Shown: piece by piece, positions 1-9,324 of the stretch
Layout of the letters: every line of letters starts with the position of its first letter
How positions within the stretch are numbered: position 1 is the stretch's first letter
NCBI RefSeq assembly: GCF_002355435.1
Contig: NZ_AP017313.1
Location: 5,146,001 to 5,210,000, forward strand
DNA length: 64,000 bases
Source of the DNA: Mucilaginibacter gotjawali
Lineage (GTDB): Bacteria > Bacteroidota > Bacteroidia > Sphingobacteriales > Sphingobacteriaceae
Reading direction: 5' to 3'
Notes under the pieces: model-generated
Database searches by the model: none
What the model was told of the DNA's origin: nothing
Seen by the model: the letters and a program-made list of their open reading frames with translations, nothing else
Translations under genes and position numbers: made by a program

Positions 1-1
1 G

Positions 2-1084
2 TATATCGTTTGTCACATGGGCCGCCCATGGATGTTTGTTTATTCGTTACCGTTACCAAATACCTATACACTTTGGGTTAACTTTAACTCACCACTCATC
101 TGGGACGTATTTGCGATATCAACATACTTCTCTGTATCATTGGTATTCTGGTATACAGGTTTGTTGCCCGATTTAGCTACTATTCGCGACCGTGCTACAG
201 GTTTACGCCGCAAAATTTATTCTTTCTGCTCATTCGGGTGGACAGGATCTGTAAAAACATGGCAGCGTTTTGAAACAGTTTGTTTGATCCTGGCCGGTAT
301 TTCTACTCCACTGGTACTTTCGGTACACACCATTGTATCCATGGACTTTGCTACCTCGCTTGAACCAGGATGGCATACCACTATTTTCCCTCCCTATTTC
401 GTTGCCGGGGCAATTTTCTCGGGCTTCGCGATGGTACAGACGCTGTTATTGGTTACCCGTAAGGTATTAGGACTGGAGAATTATATCACCATGTTCCATA
501 TCGAGGCGATGAACAAGATCATCCTTTTAACAGGATCTATCGTTGGTGTTGCTTATTTAACAGAATTCTTTATCGCCTTTTACTCAGGCGGCGAATATGA
601 ACAATACACATTTCTTAACAGGTTCATCGGGCCTTACTGGTGGGCAGGTTGCATGATGTACGGATGTAACGTACTGATGACCCAACTGATGTGGTTTAAA
701 TCCATCCGCAGAAATATCCCTATTGCATGGGTATTATCTATCGTGGTAAACATTGGTATGTGGTTTGAAAGGTTTGTGATTATCGTTGTTTCCCTGCACC
801 GTGACTTTGTTCCTTCAAGCTGGGCAATGTTTTATCCTACCTGGGTTGACATGAGTATCTTCATCGGCTCAATAGGTTTATTTTTTACTATGTTCCTGCT
901 GTTTATAAGGGTGTTACCTTCAATAGCAATGGCCGAAGTAAAATTGATCCTGAAGAGTTCAAGTGAGCAGGCCAAGAAAAAATTAATGGCACACGGAGAC
1001 CTGGATGAAGAGCAGGTAGAATTTTATAAAGAATCATTGGTGAAATTTGACAGCGTTGAGATTTCTGATTACCAAAAAGCATAA
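2..1084 (+). CDS. actC: Alternative complex III membrane subunit ActC (3' part)
   Basis: NrfD/PsrC-family integral membrane subunit of alternative complex III, which oxidises menaquinol and passes electrons to a cytochrome or directly to the oxidase. The frame is open from base 2, so the true start and the expected actA and actB lie left of the window. The visible 360 residues contain about eight hydrophobic helices joined by short loops and end in a charged cytoplasmic tail. The GRPWMF and GPYWWAGCMMYGCNV stretches are typical of ActC. actD follows after 2 bases, so the two are surely cotranscribed. Family identity is clear from sequence and from the actD-actE-actF-cox order; the role is established for the family. 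Confidence 0.9.
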   Translation, partial: YIVCHMGRPWMFVYSLPLPNTYTLWVNFNSPLIWDVFAISTYFSVSLVFWYTGLLPDLATIRDRATGLRRKIYSFCSFGWTGSVKTWQRFETVCLILAGISTPLVLSVHTIVSMDFATSLEPGWHTTIFPPYFVAGAIFSGFAMVQTLLLVTRKVLGLENYITMFHIEAMNKIILLTGSIVGVAYLTEFFIAFYSGGEYEQYTFLNRFIGPYWWAGCMMYGCNVLMTQLMWFKSIRRNIPIAWVLSIVVNIGMWFERFVIIVVSLHRDFVPSSWAMFYPTWVDMSIFIGSIGLFFTMFLLFIRVLPSIAMAEVKLILKSSSEQAKKKLMAHGDLDEEQVEFYKESLVKFDSVEISDYQKA

Positions 1085-1086
1085 AA

Positions 1087-1623
1087 ATGAGCAGTACCAA
1101 ATATATTTTAGGCCTTTTTGCAGACCCCGATGAAATGATGCACGGGATAGATCTGTTACAAAAGAATAGTGTGCCAATTTATGATGTTTTCACCCCGATG
1201 CCGATTCACGGTATCGAAAAGAAACTCGGCATTAAGGATTCGCGTTTAGGTTTTGCAGCTTTTATGTTTGGCTGCCTGGGTGGCACAACCATCTTCAGCA
1301 TCGCTTACTATATGCTGGTGCATGACTGGCCGATGAACATTGGTGGTAAGCCGGCATTTGCAATACCCGACTTTGTTCCCATTACGTTTGAATGGACCGT
1401 ATTGTTTACGGCTTTCGGCATGACCCTTACTTTCTTCTTTGCAACACACCTTTTCCCGGGCCGTACGCCAAGGGTTATGGATCTGCGTGCAACAGATGAC
1501 AGGTTTGTGATTGCTATTGACGCAAAAGGAAATACACCACACGACGATATTACTAAAATTTTAAAAGAAGCAGGAGCTGTTGAAGTAAAGCATAACGACA
1601 GAAAATATGTTAGCTATGAATAA
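1087..1623 (+). CDS. actD: Alternative complex III subunit ActD (DUF3341)
   Basis: Small membrane-anchored subunit of alternative complex III, 178 residues, the usual DUF3341 length. It begins with the typical sequence of this family, a cytoplasmic alpha/beta part (residues 1-55) starting ILGLFADPDEMM and containing YDVFTPMPIHG, then two helices (about 58-78 and 98-118) and a C-terminal cytoplasmic part. ActD has no known cofactor; it is thought to brace the membrane core. It starts 2 bases after actC and its stop overlaps the actE start, which suggests translational coupling. Confidence 0.92.
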   Translation: MSSTKYILGLFADPDEMMHGIDLLQKNSVPIYDVFTPMPIHGIEKKLGIKDSRLGFAAFMFGCLGGTTIFSIAYYMLVHDWPMNIGGKPAFAIPDFVPITFEWTVLFTAFGMTLTFFFATHLFPGRTPRVMDLRATDDRFVIAIDAKGNTPHDDITKILKEAGAVEVKHNDRKYVSYE

Positions 1624-2191
1624 AATAAAAATATTGGGCACAATAGCTGTTGCTATCACTGCTACGATAGCTATTTCATCGTGCAAGGATAAAAGAAGTA
1701 CTGGCTGGGAATACGCTCCCAATATGTACGAGCACCTTGCCTATGACCCGGACCAGATAAATGATAACTTTAAGGATGGCAAAACCGCCCAGGTACCACC
1801 CGCAGGTACAACGCCTATAGGTTTTGTACGTTTTGATTATCCAAATTCAAAGGATGGTTATGAAAAAGCCAGCGTGGAAGTAAAAAGCACGCTGCCGCAA
1901 ACACAGGCAAATTTTACCGAAGGTAAATTATTATTCACCTCCTATTGCTCACCCTGCCACGGTTTAAGCGGCAAAGGTGATGGTTTGGTGGTTGCCCATG
2001 GCTTTCCGGCGCCTCCATCATATTCAACCGGTGTATCGTCACGTGGTGGCAATATGAAAGACCTTACTGACGGCAAAATTTATCATACAATTACTTATGG
2101 TGTAAACGCGATGGGCTCATATGCTTCACAGCTTGACCCTACCGAAAGATGGAAAGTAGTTATGTATGTTCACCATTTACAAACTTTATAA
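1616..2191 (+). CDS. actE: Alternative complex III monohaem cytochrome c ActE
   Basis: Lipoprotein cytochrome c of alternative complex III. The signal peptide ends in a lipobox (ISSC, Cys about residue 23), so the protein is anchored on the periplasmic face. A single haem c site CSPCH lies near residue 111, with downstream Met residues (such as NAMGS) as possible sixth ligand. YAPNMYEHLAYDP after the lipobox is typical of the family. A second ATG at 1607 in the same frame would add three residues; 1616 gives the better signal peptide. The start lies inside the end of actD. It probably carries electrons from the complex to the CuA site of the oxidase encoded downstream, because subunit II has no cytochrome domain of its own. 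Confidence 0.9.
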   Translation: MNKIKILGTIAVAITATIAISSCKDKRSTGWEYAPNMYEHLAYDPDQINDNFKDGKTAQVPPAGTTPIGFVRFDYPNSKDGYEKASVEVKSTLPQTQANFTEGKLLFTSYCSPCHGLSGKGDGLVVAHGFPAPPSYSTGVSSRGGNMKDLTDGKIYHTITYGVNAMGSYASQLDPTERWKVVMYVHHLQTL

Positions 2192-2204
2192 GCTGATTTT
2201 TTAA

Positions 2205-3473
2205 ATGAAGACTTCTCATAGTTTCGACGAACGATTTCAATTTCAAGGCAAAGCCAAAACCTGGAGCCTTGTATTGATGGCTATTGGCGTAATTGGAATA
2301 GCATTCGGTTTTTTATCAGGCGGCGGCGAACGTACATTTGCTAACCTGCTGCTGATGTCCTATTATTTTGCTTGCGTTTGTACCTGCGGCGTATTTTTTC
2401 TGGCTGTACAGTATGTAGCCCAGGCTGGCTGGTCAGCTGCCATCCTGAGGATTCCACAGGCTTTCGCAAAAGCATTACCTGTTGCTGCCGTAATATTATT
2501 TGCAGTTATTTTTCTGGGCATTTTCATGACCCATACCGGCCTTAACGAATATGGTAAACAAACCACTATCCCTTATTTATACAAAATTTGGGCAGTAAAA
2601 GGTGTAACTACCCCCGGTGATCCAAATTACGACTCAGTTATCACTGCCAAATCAGGTTACCTGAATGTGCCCTTTTTCCTTATCCGTATCGCCTTATACC
2701 TGGTATGTTATTCAGGATTAGGCGCTTTGCTGGTGAAATATTCTAACAATGAAGATGCTTTAGGCGGTATGTTTAACTACAACAAAAGCTTTAAAGTTTC
2801 GGTTATTTTCCTGGTGATATTCGGCTTTACCGTTCCGTTGTTTGCTTTTGATACCATCATGTCCTTAGAGGCACACTGGTTTTCAACTATGTTTGGCTGG
2901 TACAATTTTGCGGCATTATGGGTTGGCGGCTTATCAGTAATTACCCTTACCATCATCATTTTACGTCAAAATGGGTACCTGGAATGGGTTACTGAAGATC
3001 ACCTGCACAATTTAGGCCAGTTAATGTTTGGCTTCTCTGTATTCTGGACCTACCTATGGTTCGCACAATTCCTGCTAACCTGGTATGCCAATATACCTGA
3101 AGAGTCGGCTTATTTTTACAGAAGGTGGCAACCTGAGTTTATAGGATGGTTCTGGTTAAATATCGTTGTCAATTTCCTTACGCCATTACTGTTATTGATG
3201 AAACGCGATTCAAAACGCCTGGTACCGGTATTAAAGGTGGCATGTATCATCCTGATCTGCGGTCACTGGCTTGATTACTGGCAAATGATTATGCCTGGCG
3301 CTGTTGGCCCGCAATCACACTGGTATACCGAGATCAGCTGGCCGGAGATCACCATATTTTTTGGTTTTGCAGGTTTATTTATCTTTACCATGCTGAATGC
3401 GCTAAGTAAATTTAACTCACTGATACCAAAGAAACACCCGTTGCTGGACGAGAGCCTCCATCATCACATATAG
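2205..3473 (+). CDS. actF: Alternative complex III membrane subunit ActF
   Basis: Second NrfD-like membrane subunit of alternative complex III, 422 residues with about ten hydrophobic helices. It pairs with ActC in the membrane core; known structures place it on the side that touches the oxidase in supercomplexes. Recognised by its position after actE, the FDTIMSLEAHWFSTMFG segment and the LWFAQFLLTWYANIPEES segment, both typical of ActF. It starts 13 bases after actE. A His-rich C-terminus (residues 417-421) ends the protein. Confidence 0.9.
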   Translation: MKTSHSFDERFQFQGKAKTWSLVLMAIGVIGIAFGFLSGGGERTFANLLLMSYYFACVCTCGVFFLAVQYVAQAGWSAAILRIPQAFAKALPVAAVILFAVIFLGIFMTHTGLNEYGKQTTIPYLYKIWAVKGVTTPGDPNYDSVITAKSGYLNVPFFLIRIALYLVCYSGLGALLVKYSNNEDALGGMFNYNKSFKVSVIFLVIFGFTVPLFAFDTIMSLEAHWFSTMFGWYNFAALWVGGLSVITLTIIILRQNGYLEWVTEDHLHNLGQLMFGFSVFWTYLWFAQFLLTWYANIPEESAYFYRRWQPEFIGWFWLNIVVNFLTPLLLLMKRDSKRLVPVLKVACIILICGHWLDYWQMIMPGAVGPQSHWYTEISWPEITIFFGFAGLFIFTMLNALSKFNSLIPKKHPLLDESLHHHI

Positions 3474-3480
3474 TAATTAA

Positions 3481-3488
3481 TAAATTTG
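3481..3488 (+). promoter_or_regulatory. Candidate -7 box before oxidase genes
   Basis: TAAATTTG fits the Bacteroidota -7 consensus TAnnTTTG and lies 34 bases before the subunit II start in the 49-base gap after actF. No clear -33 TTTG was found, so the oxidase genes may instead simply be read through from the act genes. Confidence 0.35.
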
Positions 3489-3522
3489 CACCAAAATAAA
3501 AGAATACCAAACATAAAATAAG

Positions 3523-4722
3523 ATGGGATTCAAAAAACTATTAACTTCTAAAAAAGCGCTTTTACTTTTTGCAGCATCCATGCTTTTGGGGTCACAACAG
3601 CTAATGGCACAAGCGGTAGCGCAGGGCACAATAACGGCCGGAACGCCTGATTCTATGGCCAGCAGCGGAATGTGGACTGGCGTGCTCTATTATGTACTCC
3701 TTGGTTTGGTAGCCTGTTTCTGTATTGCCATCCTTGGTAAAATATTAAAGGTTTATGATCTTACCCTTACTATGCAGGGTAAAAAACCAATCAACTGGAA
3801 CAGTTTTATGGCAGTTTTATGCCTGGTGTTCCTGATCGTTGGCTTATATGGCGCCTACTGGTCGCTAACTGTTCAAGGCAGCATGACTTTACCAAAATCA
3901 GCATCAGCCCATGGTGTTGATATTGATAGCATGTTTAACCTGACCAGTGCACTTACGCTTATCGTATTTGTAATTACCCAGGTACTTTTATTCGGGTTTT
4001 TGTTCTTTTACCGCGCTTCAGACAAACGTAAGGCATACTTCCTGCCGCACAATAATACCATCGAAAAGGTTTGGACTATTATTCCGGCGATTGTTTTAAC
4101 CGTGCTGGTAGTATTTGGCTTCTTTACCTGGCAAAGTGTTGAAAATAGCACCAATATGAAAGGTGATATTAATATCGACGTAACCGGCCACCAGTTTGCC
4201 TGGGAATTACGTTATCCAGGTCCGGACGGTAAACTGGGTCAATTAGACTACCGGCTTACAACAGGCCTTAACAAATTAGGCATTGACTATAAAGACCGGA
4301 ACAGTTATGACGACCTGCAGGCTGATACCCTGGTATTACCGGTAAACAAATCAATCAGGTTAAATATTCATGCGCAGGATGTGATCCATAGCGTATTTAT
4401 GCCGCACTTCAGGTTACAGCAAAACGCGGTACCGGGTTTACCAACGTATTTTAAGTTTGTACCAACGGTTACTACAAACCAAATGCGCTCTGAAACTAAT
4501 AACCCTAAATTTGAATACCTGCTTTATTGTAACAAAATATGCGGTGGCATCCACTACAACATGCAAAAAGTGGTACGTGTAGTTTCAGAATCTGAATACC
4601 AGGACTGGATTGCAAAACAAAAACCATATTTAACTGATCAGTTAAAACAACAATTAAAAGTAGCTGCCGCAAAATCATCGGCCGGCTCATTATCATCAAA
4701 CAAGTTAGCGTTAAATAATTAA
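3523..4722 (+). CDS. ctaC: Cytochrome c oxidase subunit II (CuA)
   Basis: Electron-entry subunit of the aa3-type oxidase, 399 residues. A signal peptide (about 1-30) is followed by four hydrophobic segments (near 52-74, 91-113, 146-166, 184-203), two more than the usual pair, and a periplasmic cupredoxin domain. The CuA ligands are visible: His289 and the motif CNKICGGIHYNM with Cys336, Cys340, His344 and Met347. The Glu usually found between the two Cys is Lys here; that residue binds copper through its backbone, so the site can still work. No CxxCH is present, so this is not a caa3 fusion and it must take electrons from a separate cytochrome such as ActE. Subunit I follows after 16 bases. 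Confidence 0.95.
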   Translation: MGFKKLLTSKKALLLFAASMLLGSQQLMAQAVAQGTITAGTPDSMASSGMWTGVLYYVLLGLVACFCIAILGKILKVYDLTLTMQGKKPINWNSFMAVLCLVFLIVGLYGAYWSLTVQGSMTLPKSASAHGVDIDSMFNLTSALTLIVFVITQVLLFGFLFFYRASDKRKAYFLPHNNTIEKVWTIIPAIVLTVLVVFGFFTWQSVENSTNMKGDINIDVTGHQFAWELRYPGPDGKLGQLDYRLTTGLNKLGIDYKDRNSYDDLQADTLVLPVNKSIRLNIHAQDVIHSVFMPHFRLQQNAVPGLPTYFKFVPTVTTNQMRSETNNPKFEYLLYCNKICGGIHYNMQKVVRVVSESEYQDWIAKQKPYLTDQLKQQLKVAAAKSSAGSLSSNKLALNN

Positions 4723-4738
4723 TATAAGATTAGCGAGT

Positions 4739-6625
4739 ATGTCAACATTAGCAGTTCACGATCACGGCTTGGTACATCACGAAGAAGGACACGAACACCA
4801 TCATAAAGCCACGTTTCTGAATACTTATGTATTTAGCCAGGATCATAAAATGATTGCCAAACAATTCCTGATCACAGGGATTACGATGGCATTTATCGGT
4901 ATGTTGTTATCTCTGTTATTCAGGATACAGTTAGCCTATCCGGATAAATCATTCCCTTTGCTGGAAACTTTATTGGGCCGTTTCGCACCAGGCGGACGTT
5001 TGAGCCCTGATTTCTACATGTCGCTGGTTACCATACACGGTACTATCATGGTATTCTTTGTGCTGACAGCTGGCTTAAGCGGAACTTTTGCGAATTTACT
5101 GATCCCTCTTCAGATAGGAGCCCGTGATATGGCTTCTCCGTTTGTAAATATGCTATCCTATTGGTTCTTCCTTATAGCGAGTATCATCATGGTTTCTGCA
5201 TTTTTTGTGGAAAAAGGGCCTGCCAGCGGTGGATGGACCATTTACCCGCCTTTATCGGCTTTACCTACGGCAATGCCCGGTTCTGCTGAGGGTATGACTT
5301 TATGGCTCATCAGTATGGTTTGCTTTATTGCCTCATCATTAATGGGCGGTATTAACTACGTTAGTACAGTTTTAAATATGCGTACCAAAGGTATGGACCT
5401 TTGGAAAATGCCGTTAACTGTGTGGGCTTTGTTCCTTACTGCAGTTTTAGGTGTACTTGCTTTCCCTGTATTAGTTGCAGGCGTAGTTTTATTGATATTT
5501 GACAGAAGTTTTGGTACAAGCTTTTACCTTTCGGACATTGTTTTGAACGGAAAAGTAATGCCATTCGAAGGTGGCAGCCCTATTTTATTCCAGCACTTAT
5601 TCTGGTTCCTTGGTCACCCGGAAGTTTACATTATCATCATGCCCGCGATGGGGATCTCATCCGAGGTGATGTCGGTAAATTCACGTAAACCAATTTTTGG
5701 TTACCATGCAATGGTGTATTCACTTATCGGTATTACCGTTTTATCATTTATCGTTTGGGGTCACCACATGTTTGTAACCGGGATGAACCCCTTCCTTGGC
5801 GGTGTATTTATGATCACCACGCTGATTATCGCGGTGCCATCGGCTGTAAAAACCTTTAACTGGCTGGCTACTTTATGGCGGGGTAATATCCGCTTCACTC
5901 CTGCCATGCTTTTTGCTATCGGGATGGTTTCTTTCTTTATCTCTGGTGGTTTAACCGGTATATTCCTGGGTAACGCTGCTTTGGACATCAACCTGCATGA
6001 TACTTATTTTGTGGTTGCCCACTTCCACCTGGTAATGGGCTCTGCTGCTATTTTCGGCATGCTTGCGGGCGTGTACCATTGGTTCCCTAAAATGTTCCGC
6101 CGCATGATGGATGACCGTTTAGGATACCTGCATTTCTGGGTAACCTTTGTAGGCGCATACCTGGTATTCTTCCCGATGCACTTTATGGGCCTTGAGGGAG
6201 TTCCGCGCCGCTACTATGCCATAACTGAATTCCATCAATGGGATCACTGGCTTAATGTAAATACGTTTATTACCTGGGCCGCTATTATGGCCGGCTTTGC
6301 ACAGGTTGCATTTATCATCAACTTCGTATATTCTATTTTTTGGGGTAAGAAAACCGTCCAAAACCCATGGAATGCAAATACTTTGGAATGGACCGCTCCT
6401 ATCGAACATATTCACGGTAACTGGGCGGGTGAATTACCAACTGTTTACCGTTGGCCATATGATTACAGCAAGCCTGGCCATGAAGAAGATTTCATTCCGC
6501 AAAACGTTCCTTTTTCACAAACCATGAGCTCAAATATGCCTCACGATTTTGAAGACAATCCTGAAGGGTTGGAAGAATTCAACAAATGGACAAGTACACA
6601 AAAAGCTAACGAAGAAGTAAAATAA
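4739..6625 (+). CDS. ctaD: Cytochrome c oxidase subunit I
   Basis: Catalytic subunit with haem a and the haem a3-CuB centre, reducing O2 to water and pumping protons. 628 residues with at least 12 hydrophobic helices. CuB ligands are His293 in HPEVYI with the cross-linked Tyr297, and His342 and His343 in WGHHMF. The haem ligands are His428 and His430 in VAHFH. The Tyr in HPEVY marks it as an A-family oxidase. The N-terminus is His-rich (residues 6-22), a possible metal-binding cytoplasmic tail. The C-terminus after residue 560 is polar. A word-repeat hairpin follows the stop. Confidence 0.97.
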   Translation: MSTLAVHDHGLVHHEEGHEHHHKATFLNTYVFSQDHKMIAKQFLITGITMAFIGMLLSLLFRIQLAYPDKSFPLLETLLGRFAPGGRLSPDFYMSLVTIHGTIMVFFVLTAGLSGTFANLLIPLQIGARDMASPFVNMLSYWFFLIASIIMVSAFFVEKGPASGGWTIYPPLSALPTAMPGSAEGMTLWLISMVCFIASSLMGGINYVSTVLNMRTKGMDLWKMPLTVWALFLTAVLGVLAFPVLVAGVVLLIFDRSFGTSFYLSDIVLNGKVMPFEGGSPILFQHLFWFLGHPEVYIIIMPAMGISSEVMSVNSRKPIFGYHAMVYSLIGITVLSFIVWGHHMFVTGMNPFLGGVFMITTLIIAVPSAVKTFNWLATLWRGNIRFTPAMLFAIGMVSFFISGGLTGIFLGNAALDINLHDTYFVVAHFHLVMGSAAIFGMLAGVYHWFPKMFRRMMDDRLGYLHFWVTFVGAYLVFFPMHFMGLEGVPRRYYAITEFHQWDHWLNVNTFITWAAIMAGFAQVAFIINFVYSIFWGKKTVQNPWNANTLEWTAPIEHIHGNWAGELPTVYRWPYDYSKPGHEEDFIPQNVPFSQTMSSNMPHDFEDNPEGLEEFNKWTSTQKANEEVK

Positions 6626-6640
6626 GTCCGAAGTTTTTAG

Positions 6641-6692
6641 TCCTGAGTCTTGAGCCAAAAGATTTGTGTATGTCTTTGGCTTAAGACTCAGG
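6641..6692 (+). repeat. Word-repeat hairpin after oxidase subunit I
   Basis: Imperfect inverted repeat, left arm around TCCTGAGTCTTGAGCCAAA and right arm TTTGGCTTAAGACTCAGGA, followed by a T-rich tail. It belongs to the GACTTAAGACTC word family seen at 32.8, 50.8, 53.9 and 54.4 kb. It may act as a terminator or processing site that lowers expression of the assembly genes downstream. Confidence 0.6.
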
Positions 6693-6804
6693 ATTTGTTT
6701 TAATACCACTTTTATGCCGGTTGAAAGGTTACTTGCCTTTCAGTTTGATTATTTAGTTTGCAACGTTCGGCTTAAAACTAACAACCGGTTTTTCTTTAAA
6801 ATAA

Positions 6805-7866
6805 ATGAAGACATTCGCGTCAAAAATCAGGTTCCAGAAATACAGCCTAGTTACTATAGTACTGCTCTTTATACTTATACTTGCAGGCGCTGTAGTTCGT
6901 AGCACCGGTTCTGGAATGGGATGCCCCGACTGGCCAAAATGTTTCGGACAATATGTACCCCCTACTTCCATCAACCAACTGCCAAAAGATTATAAGCAGA
7001 AATATGTTGCTGAGCGGACGGAAAAAAATCAAAAATTCGCCAAAACACTTGACCTCTTCGGGTATGTCGACCTTGCACGCCGCATCCGGGAAGACAAATC
7101 AATATTGATACCTGAAGAATTCAACGCGTCCAAAACATGGACAGAATATATCAACCGCCTTGTTGGGGCTATTTCTGGTTTATTTTTGGTATTGGTGGCT
7201 ATTTTTTCATTCAGTTACCGCGGCGAAAATAAACTGATCCCGTTTTTAAGTGTTCTGAATATTCTACTGGTGGGTTTCCAGGCCTGGCTTGGGTCCATCG
7301 TCGTGTCAACCAATCTTGTATCTGGTATTGTAACGCTGCATATGCTGTTGGCGCTGGCAATTTTGGCTATTTTGATTGGCACCTACCACATGGCTAAAAC
7401 TTATGGCAAACACCGGTTAGATTCGAGCCCGATAACACATGTAGTGATGGTACTCACCTTAATTATTTCAACTGTTCAAATTGTGTTTGGCACTGAAGTT
7501 AGAGAAAAAATTGATGCCGTATCAACACATTTACAGGGCGGCTACCGCGAAGCCTGGATAAGTAATGCAGGAGCGATATTTGTTCAGCATCGCGACATCG
7601 CTATATTGGTATTGCTGGCAAACATAGTACTGTTTTTGCTGATCCGCAACGGTTTTAGCAGGCATTCCAATCAACAACAGATAATGAGCTTTATATTCCT
7701 GATTATTATGCTGCAAATGGGTACAGGGATCTTGTTATCCTATTGGGCGCTGCCACCATTTGCACAGGCATTACATATTTTACTGGCCAGCCTTATTTTC
7801 GGCGCCCAGTTTTACCTGATGCTGAATTTGTATACATCAGTAAAGAACCAGGAGGCCAATAGATGA
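6805..7866 (+). CDS. ctaA: Haem A synthase (CtaA/COX15)
   Basis: Converts haem O to haem A by oxidising the C8 methyl group, in the cytoplasmic membrane. 353 residues with eight hydrophobic helices. The first extracellular loop begins GAVVRSTGSGMGCPDWPKCFG, the family hallmark, including the conserved Cys residues. The haem-binding His residues are seen in TLHML, TYHMA and QHRDI. The extra loop around residues 50-95 is long and charged, as in other Bacteroidota. The stop overlaps the ctaB start by 4 bases. Confidence 0.93.
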   Translation: MKTFASKIRFQKYSLVTIVLLFILILAGAVVRSTGSGMGCPDWPKCFGQYVPPTSINQLPKDYKQKYVAERTEKNQKFAKTLDLFGYVDLARRIREDKSILIPEEFNASKTWTEYINRLVGAISGLFLVLVAIFSFSYRGENKLIPFLSVLNILLVGFQAWLGSIVVSTNLVSGIVTLHMLLALAILAILIGTYHMAKTYGKHRLDSSPITHVVMVLTLIISTVQIVFGTEVREKIDAVSTHLQGGYREAWISNAGAIFVQHRDIAILVLLANIVLFLLIRNGFSRHSNQQQIMSFIFLIIMLQMGTGILLSYWALPPFAQALHILLASLIFGAQFYLMLNLYTSVKNQEANR

Positions 7867-8726
7867 GGTGGAGCGATTTTTCCAAACTGATAAAGTTAAG
7901 ATTAACCTTTTTAGTAGTTTTTTCGGCGTCAATTTCTTTCCTGATCGGCAGCAAAGTTAACGGCGATATCAACTGGTTTAATTGGGGGAAACTGATTGTT
8001 GGTGGCTTTCTGGTCACCGCGGCTGCAAACTGTTTTAACGAGATTATTGAAAAGGACCTGGATAAGCTGATGAAGCGGACGATGGACCGGCCCATACCGT
8101 CGGGACACATGACCACGGGCCAGGCGCTTGTATTGGGTTTATTTATGGGAATGGCGGGCACCTACCTTTTAGGGAGCCTTAATATCGATACGGGATTATT
8201 ATCCGTATTTTCAATTGTACTATATGCTTTTGTTTATACGCCTTTAAAGCGCAAATCGCCAATAGCTGTGTTTGTTGGAGCAATACCAGGCGCGCTGCCC
8301 CCGCTTATCGGCTACGTTGCCGCTCACGAAAAGATTGATGCTATCGCTTTAATTTTATTCGGCATACAGTTTGTATGGCAGTTCCCGCACTTCTGGGCCA
8401 TTGCCTGGGTATTGGATGACGATTACAAGCTGGCCGGTTTCAGGCTGCTTCCATCCGGAAAAAGAAATTTAACAAGTGCTATAGTTACTTTTATATTTAC
8501 GTTACTATTAGTACCCGTAAGTTTATTGCCTACCTGGTACCATTTTGGCGGTTATTATGTGGGGGCAGTGTCACTGGTTTTCAGCCTGGCCTTTTTATAC
8601 CTCGCGTATAAGCTTTTAAGCACCCTGGAGATCGGATCAGCAAAAAAGCTGATGTATGGTTCGTTTTTATATTTGCCGGTAGTGCAATTAATGTTTTTAT
8701 TTGATTTTATAGGAAAAGTGAAATGA
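7863..8726 (+). CDS. ctaB: Protohaem IX farnesyltransferase (haem O synthase)
   Basis: UbiA-family prenyltransferase that adds a farnesyl group to protohaem, making haem O for CtaA. 287 residues with about eight to nine helices. The first Asp-rich motif is seen as NEIIEKDLDKLMKRTMDRP (residues 60-78) and the second region as WQFPHFWAIAWVLDDDY (residues 171-187). Both ends overlap the neighbouring genes by 4 bases, which shows tight translational coupling of haem A synthesis with the oxidase subunits. Confidence 0.94.
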   Translation: MRWSDFSKLIKLRLTFLVVFSASISFLIGSKVNGDINWFNWGKLIVGGFLVTAAANCFNEIIEKDLDKLMKRTMDRPIPSGHMTTGQALVLGLFMGMAGTYLLGSLNIDTGLLSVFSIVLYAFVYTPLKRKSPIAVFVGAIPGALPPLIGYVAAHEKIDAIALILFGIQFVWQFPHFWAIAWVLDDDYKLAGFRLLPSGKRNLTSAIVTFIFTLLLVPVSLLPTWYHFGGYYVGAVSLVFSLAFLYLAYKLLSTLEIGSAKKLMYGSFLYLPVVQLMFLFDFIGKVK

Positions 8727-9304
8727 TGGCGCAGATACAACAAAAAGATAAGGTAAACCTTGGTGCAAAAAAATTCAGTATGTGGATTTTCATATTCACA
8801 TCATTTATGCTTTTTGCTGCCTTATCAAGCGGGTTTATTGTTTACAGCGGCGGCAGGGGCCACGGCCTTGACGTAATTTTGCCGCAGGCTTTTATGTACA
8901 GCACAGCGGTAATCATACTCAGCAGCATTACCCTGTTTTTAGCCTCAGGGGCGGCCCGGCAACTGCAGTTTGCAAAACAGCGCCTTTATTTATGGCTTAC
9001 TTTTTTCTTAGGTATCGCTTTTTTTGCGATACAGATCTATGCATGGTATGTCCTGGCGATAAAAATGGGCATCTATTTTATCAATCCTAATGCATCAAGG
9101 TCATTTATTTATGTATTCAGCGGATTACATTTAGTACACGTTTTAGCAGGCCTGGCGGTACTGTTAAATGTTATTATAGCCAGTTATCGCAATACACCAC
9201 AGGTAAAGAATTTATTCAAAATGGAAATGGCATCTATTTTTTGGCATTTTCTCGATATTATATGGATTTATCTGTATGTTTTTTTACTTTTGAACCAATC
9301 TTAA
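8723..9304 (+). CDS. Cytochrome c oxidase subunit III, first copy
   Basis: Heme-copper oxidase subunit III family, 193 residues with five hydrophobic helices. Subunit III binds no metal; it stabilises the proton-uptake path of subunit I. The C-terminal half (FSGLHLVHVLAGL and WHFLDIIWIYLYV) is the clear family signature. It overlaps ctaB by 4 bases and is followed after 20 bases by a second subunit III gene. The two copies differ in length and sequence, so they are probably two parts of one complex rather than a recent duplication. Confidence 0.88.
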   Translation: MMAQIQQKDKVNLGAKKFSMWIFIFTSFMLFAALSSGFIVYSGGRGHGLDVILPQAFMYSTAVIILSSITLFLASGAARQLQFAKQRLYLWLTFFLGIAFFAIQIYAWYVLAIKMGIYFINPNASRSFIYVFSGLHLVHVLAGLAVLLNVIIASYRNTPQVKNLFKMEMASIFWHFLDIIWIYLYVFLLLNQS

Positions 9305-9324
9305 AAACAAATAACTAAGTACAA

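Noticed and set aside
6119..6415. Antisense ORF inside oxidase subunit I
   Set aside because: It lies wholly inside a strongly conserved gene and its translation shows no domain; the same holds for the other ORFs opposite or out of frame with real genes, such as 9474-9947, 15146-15436, 33774-34310 and 36949-37473.
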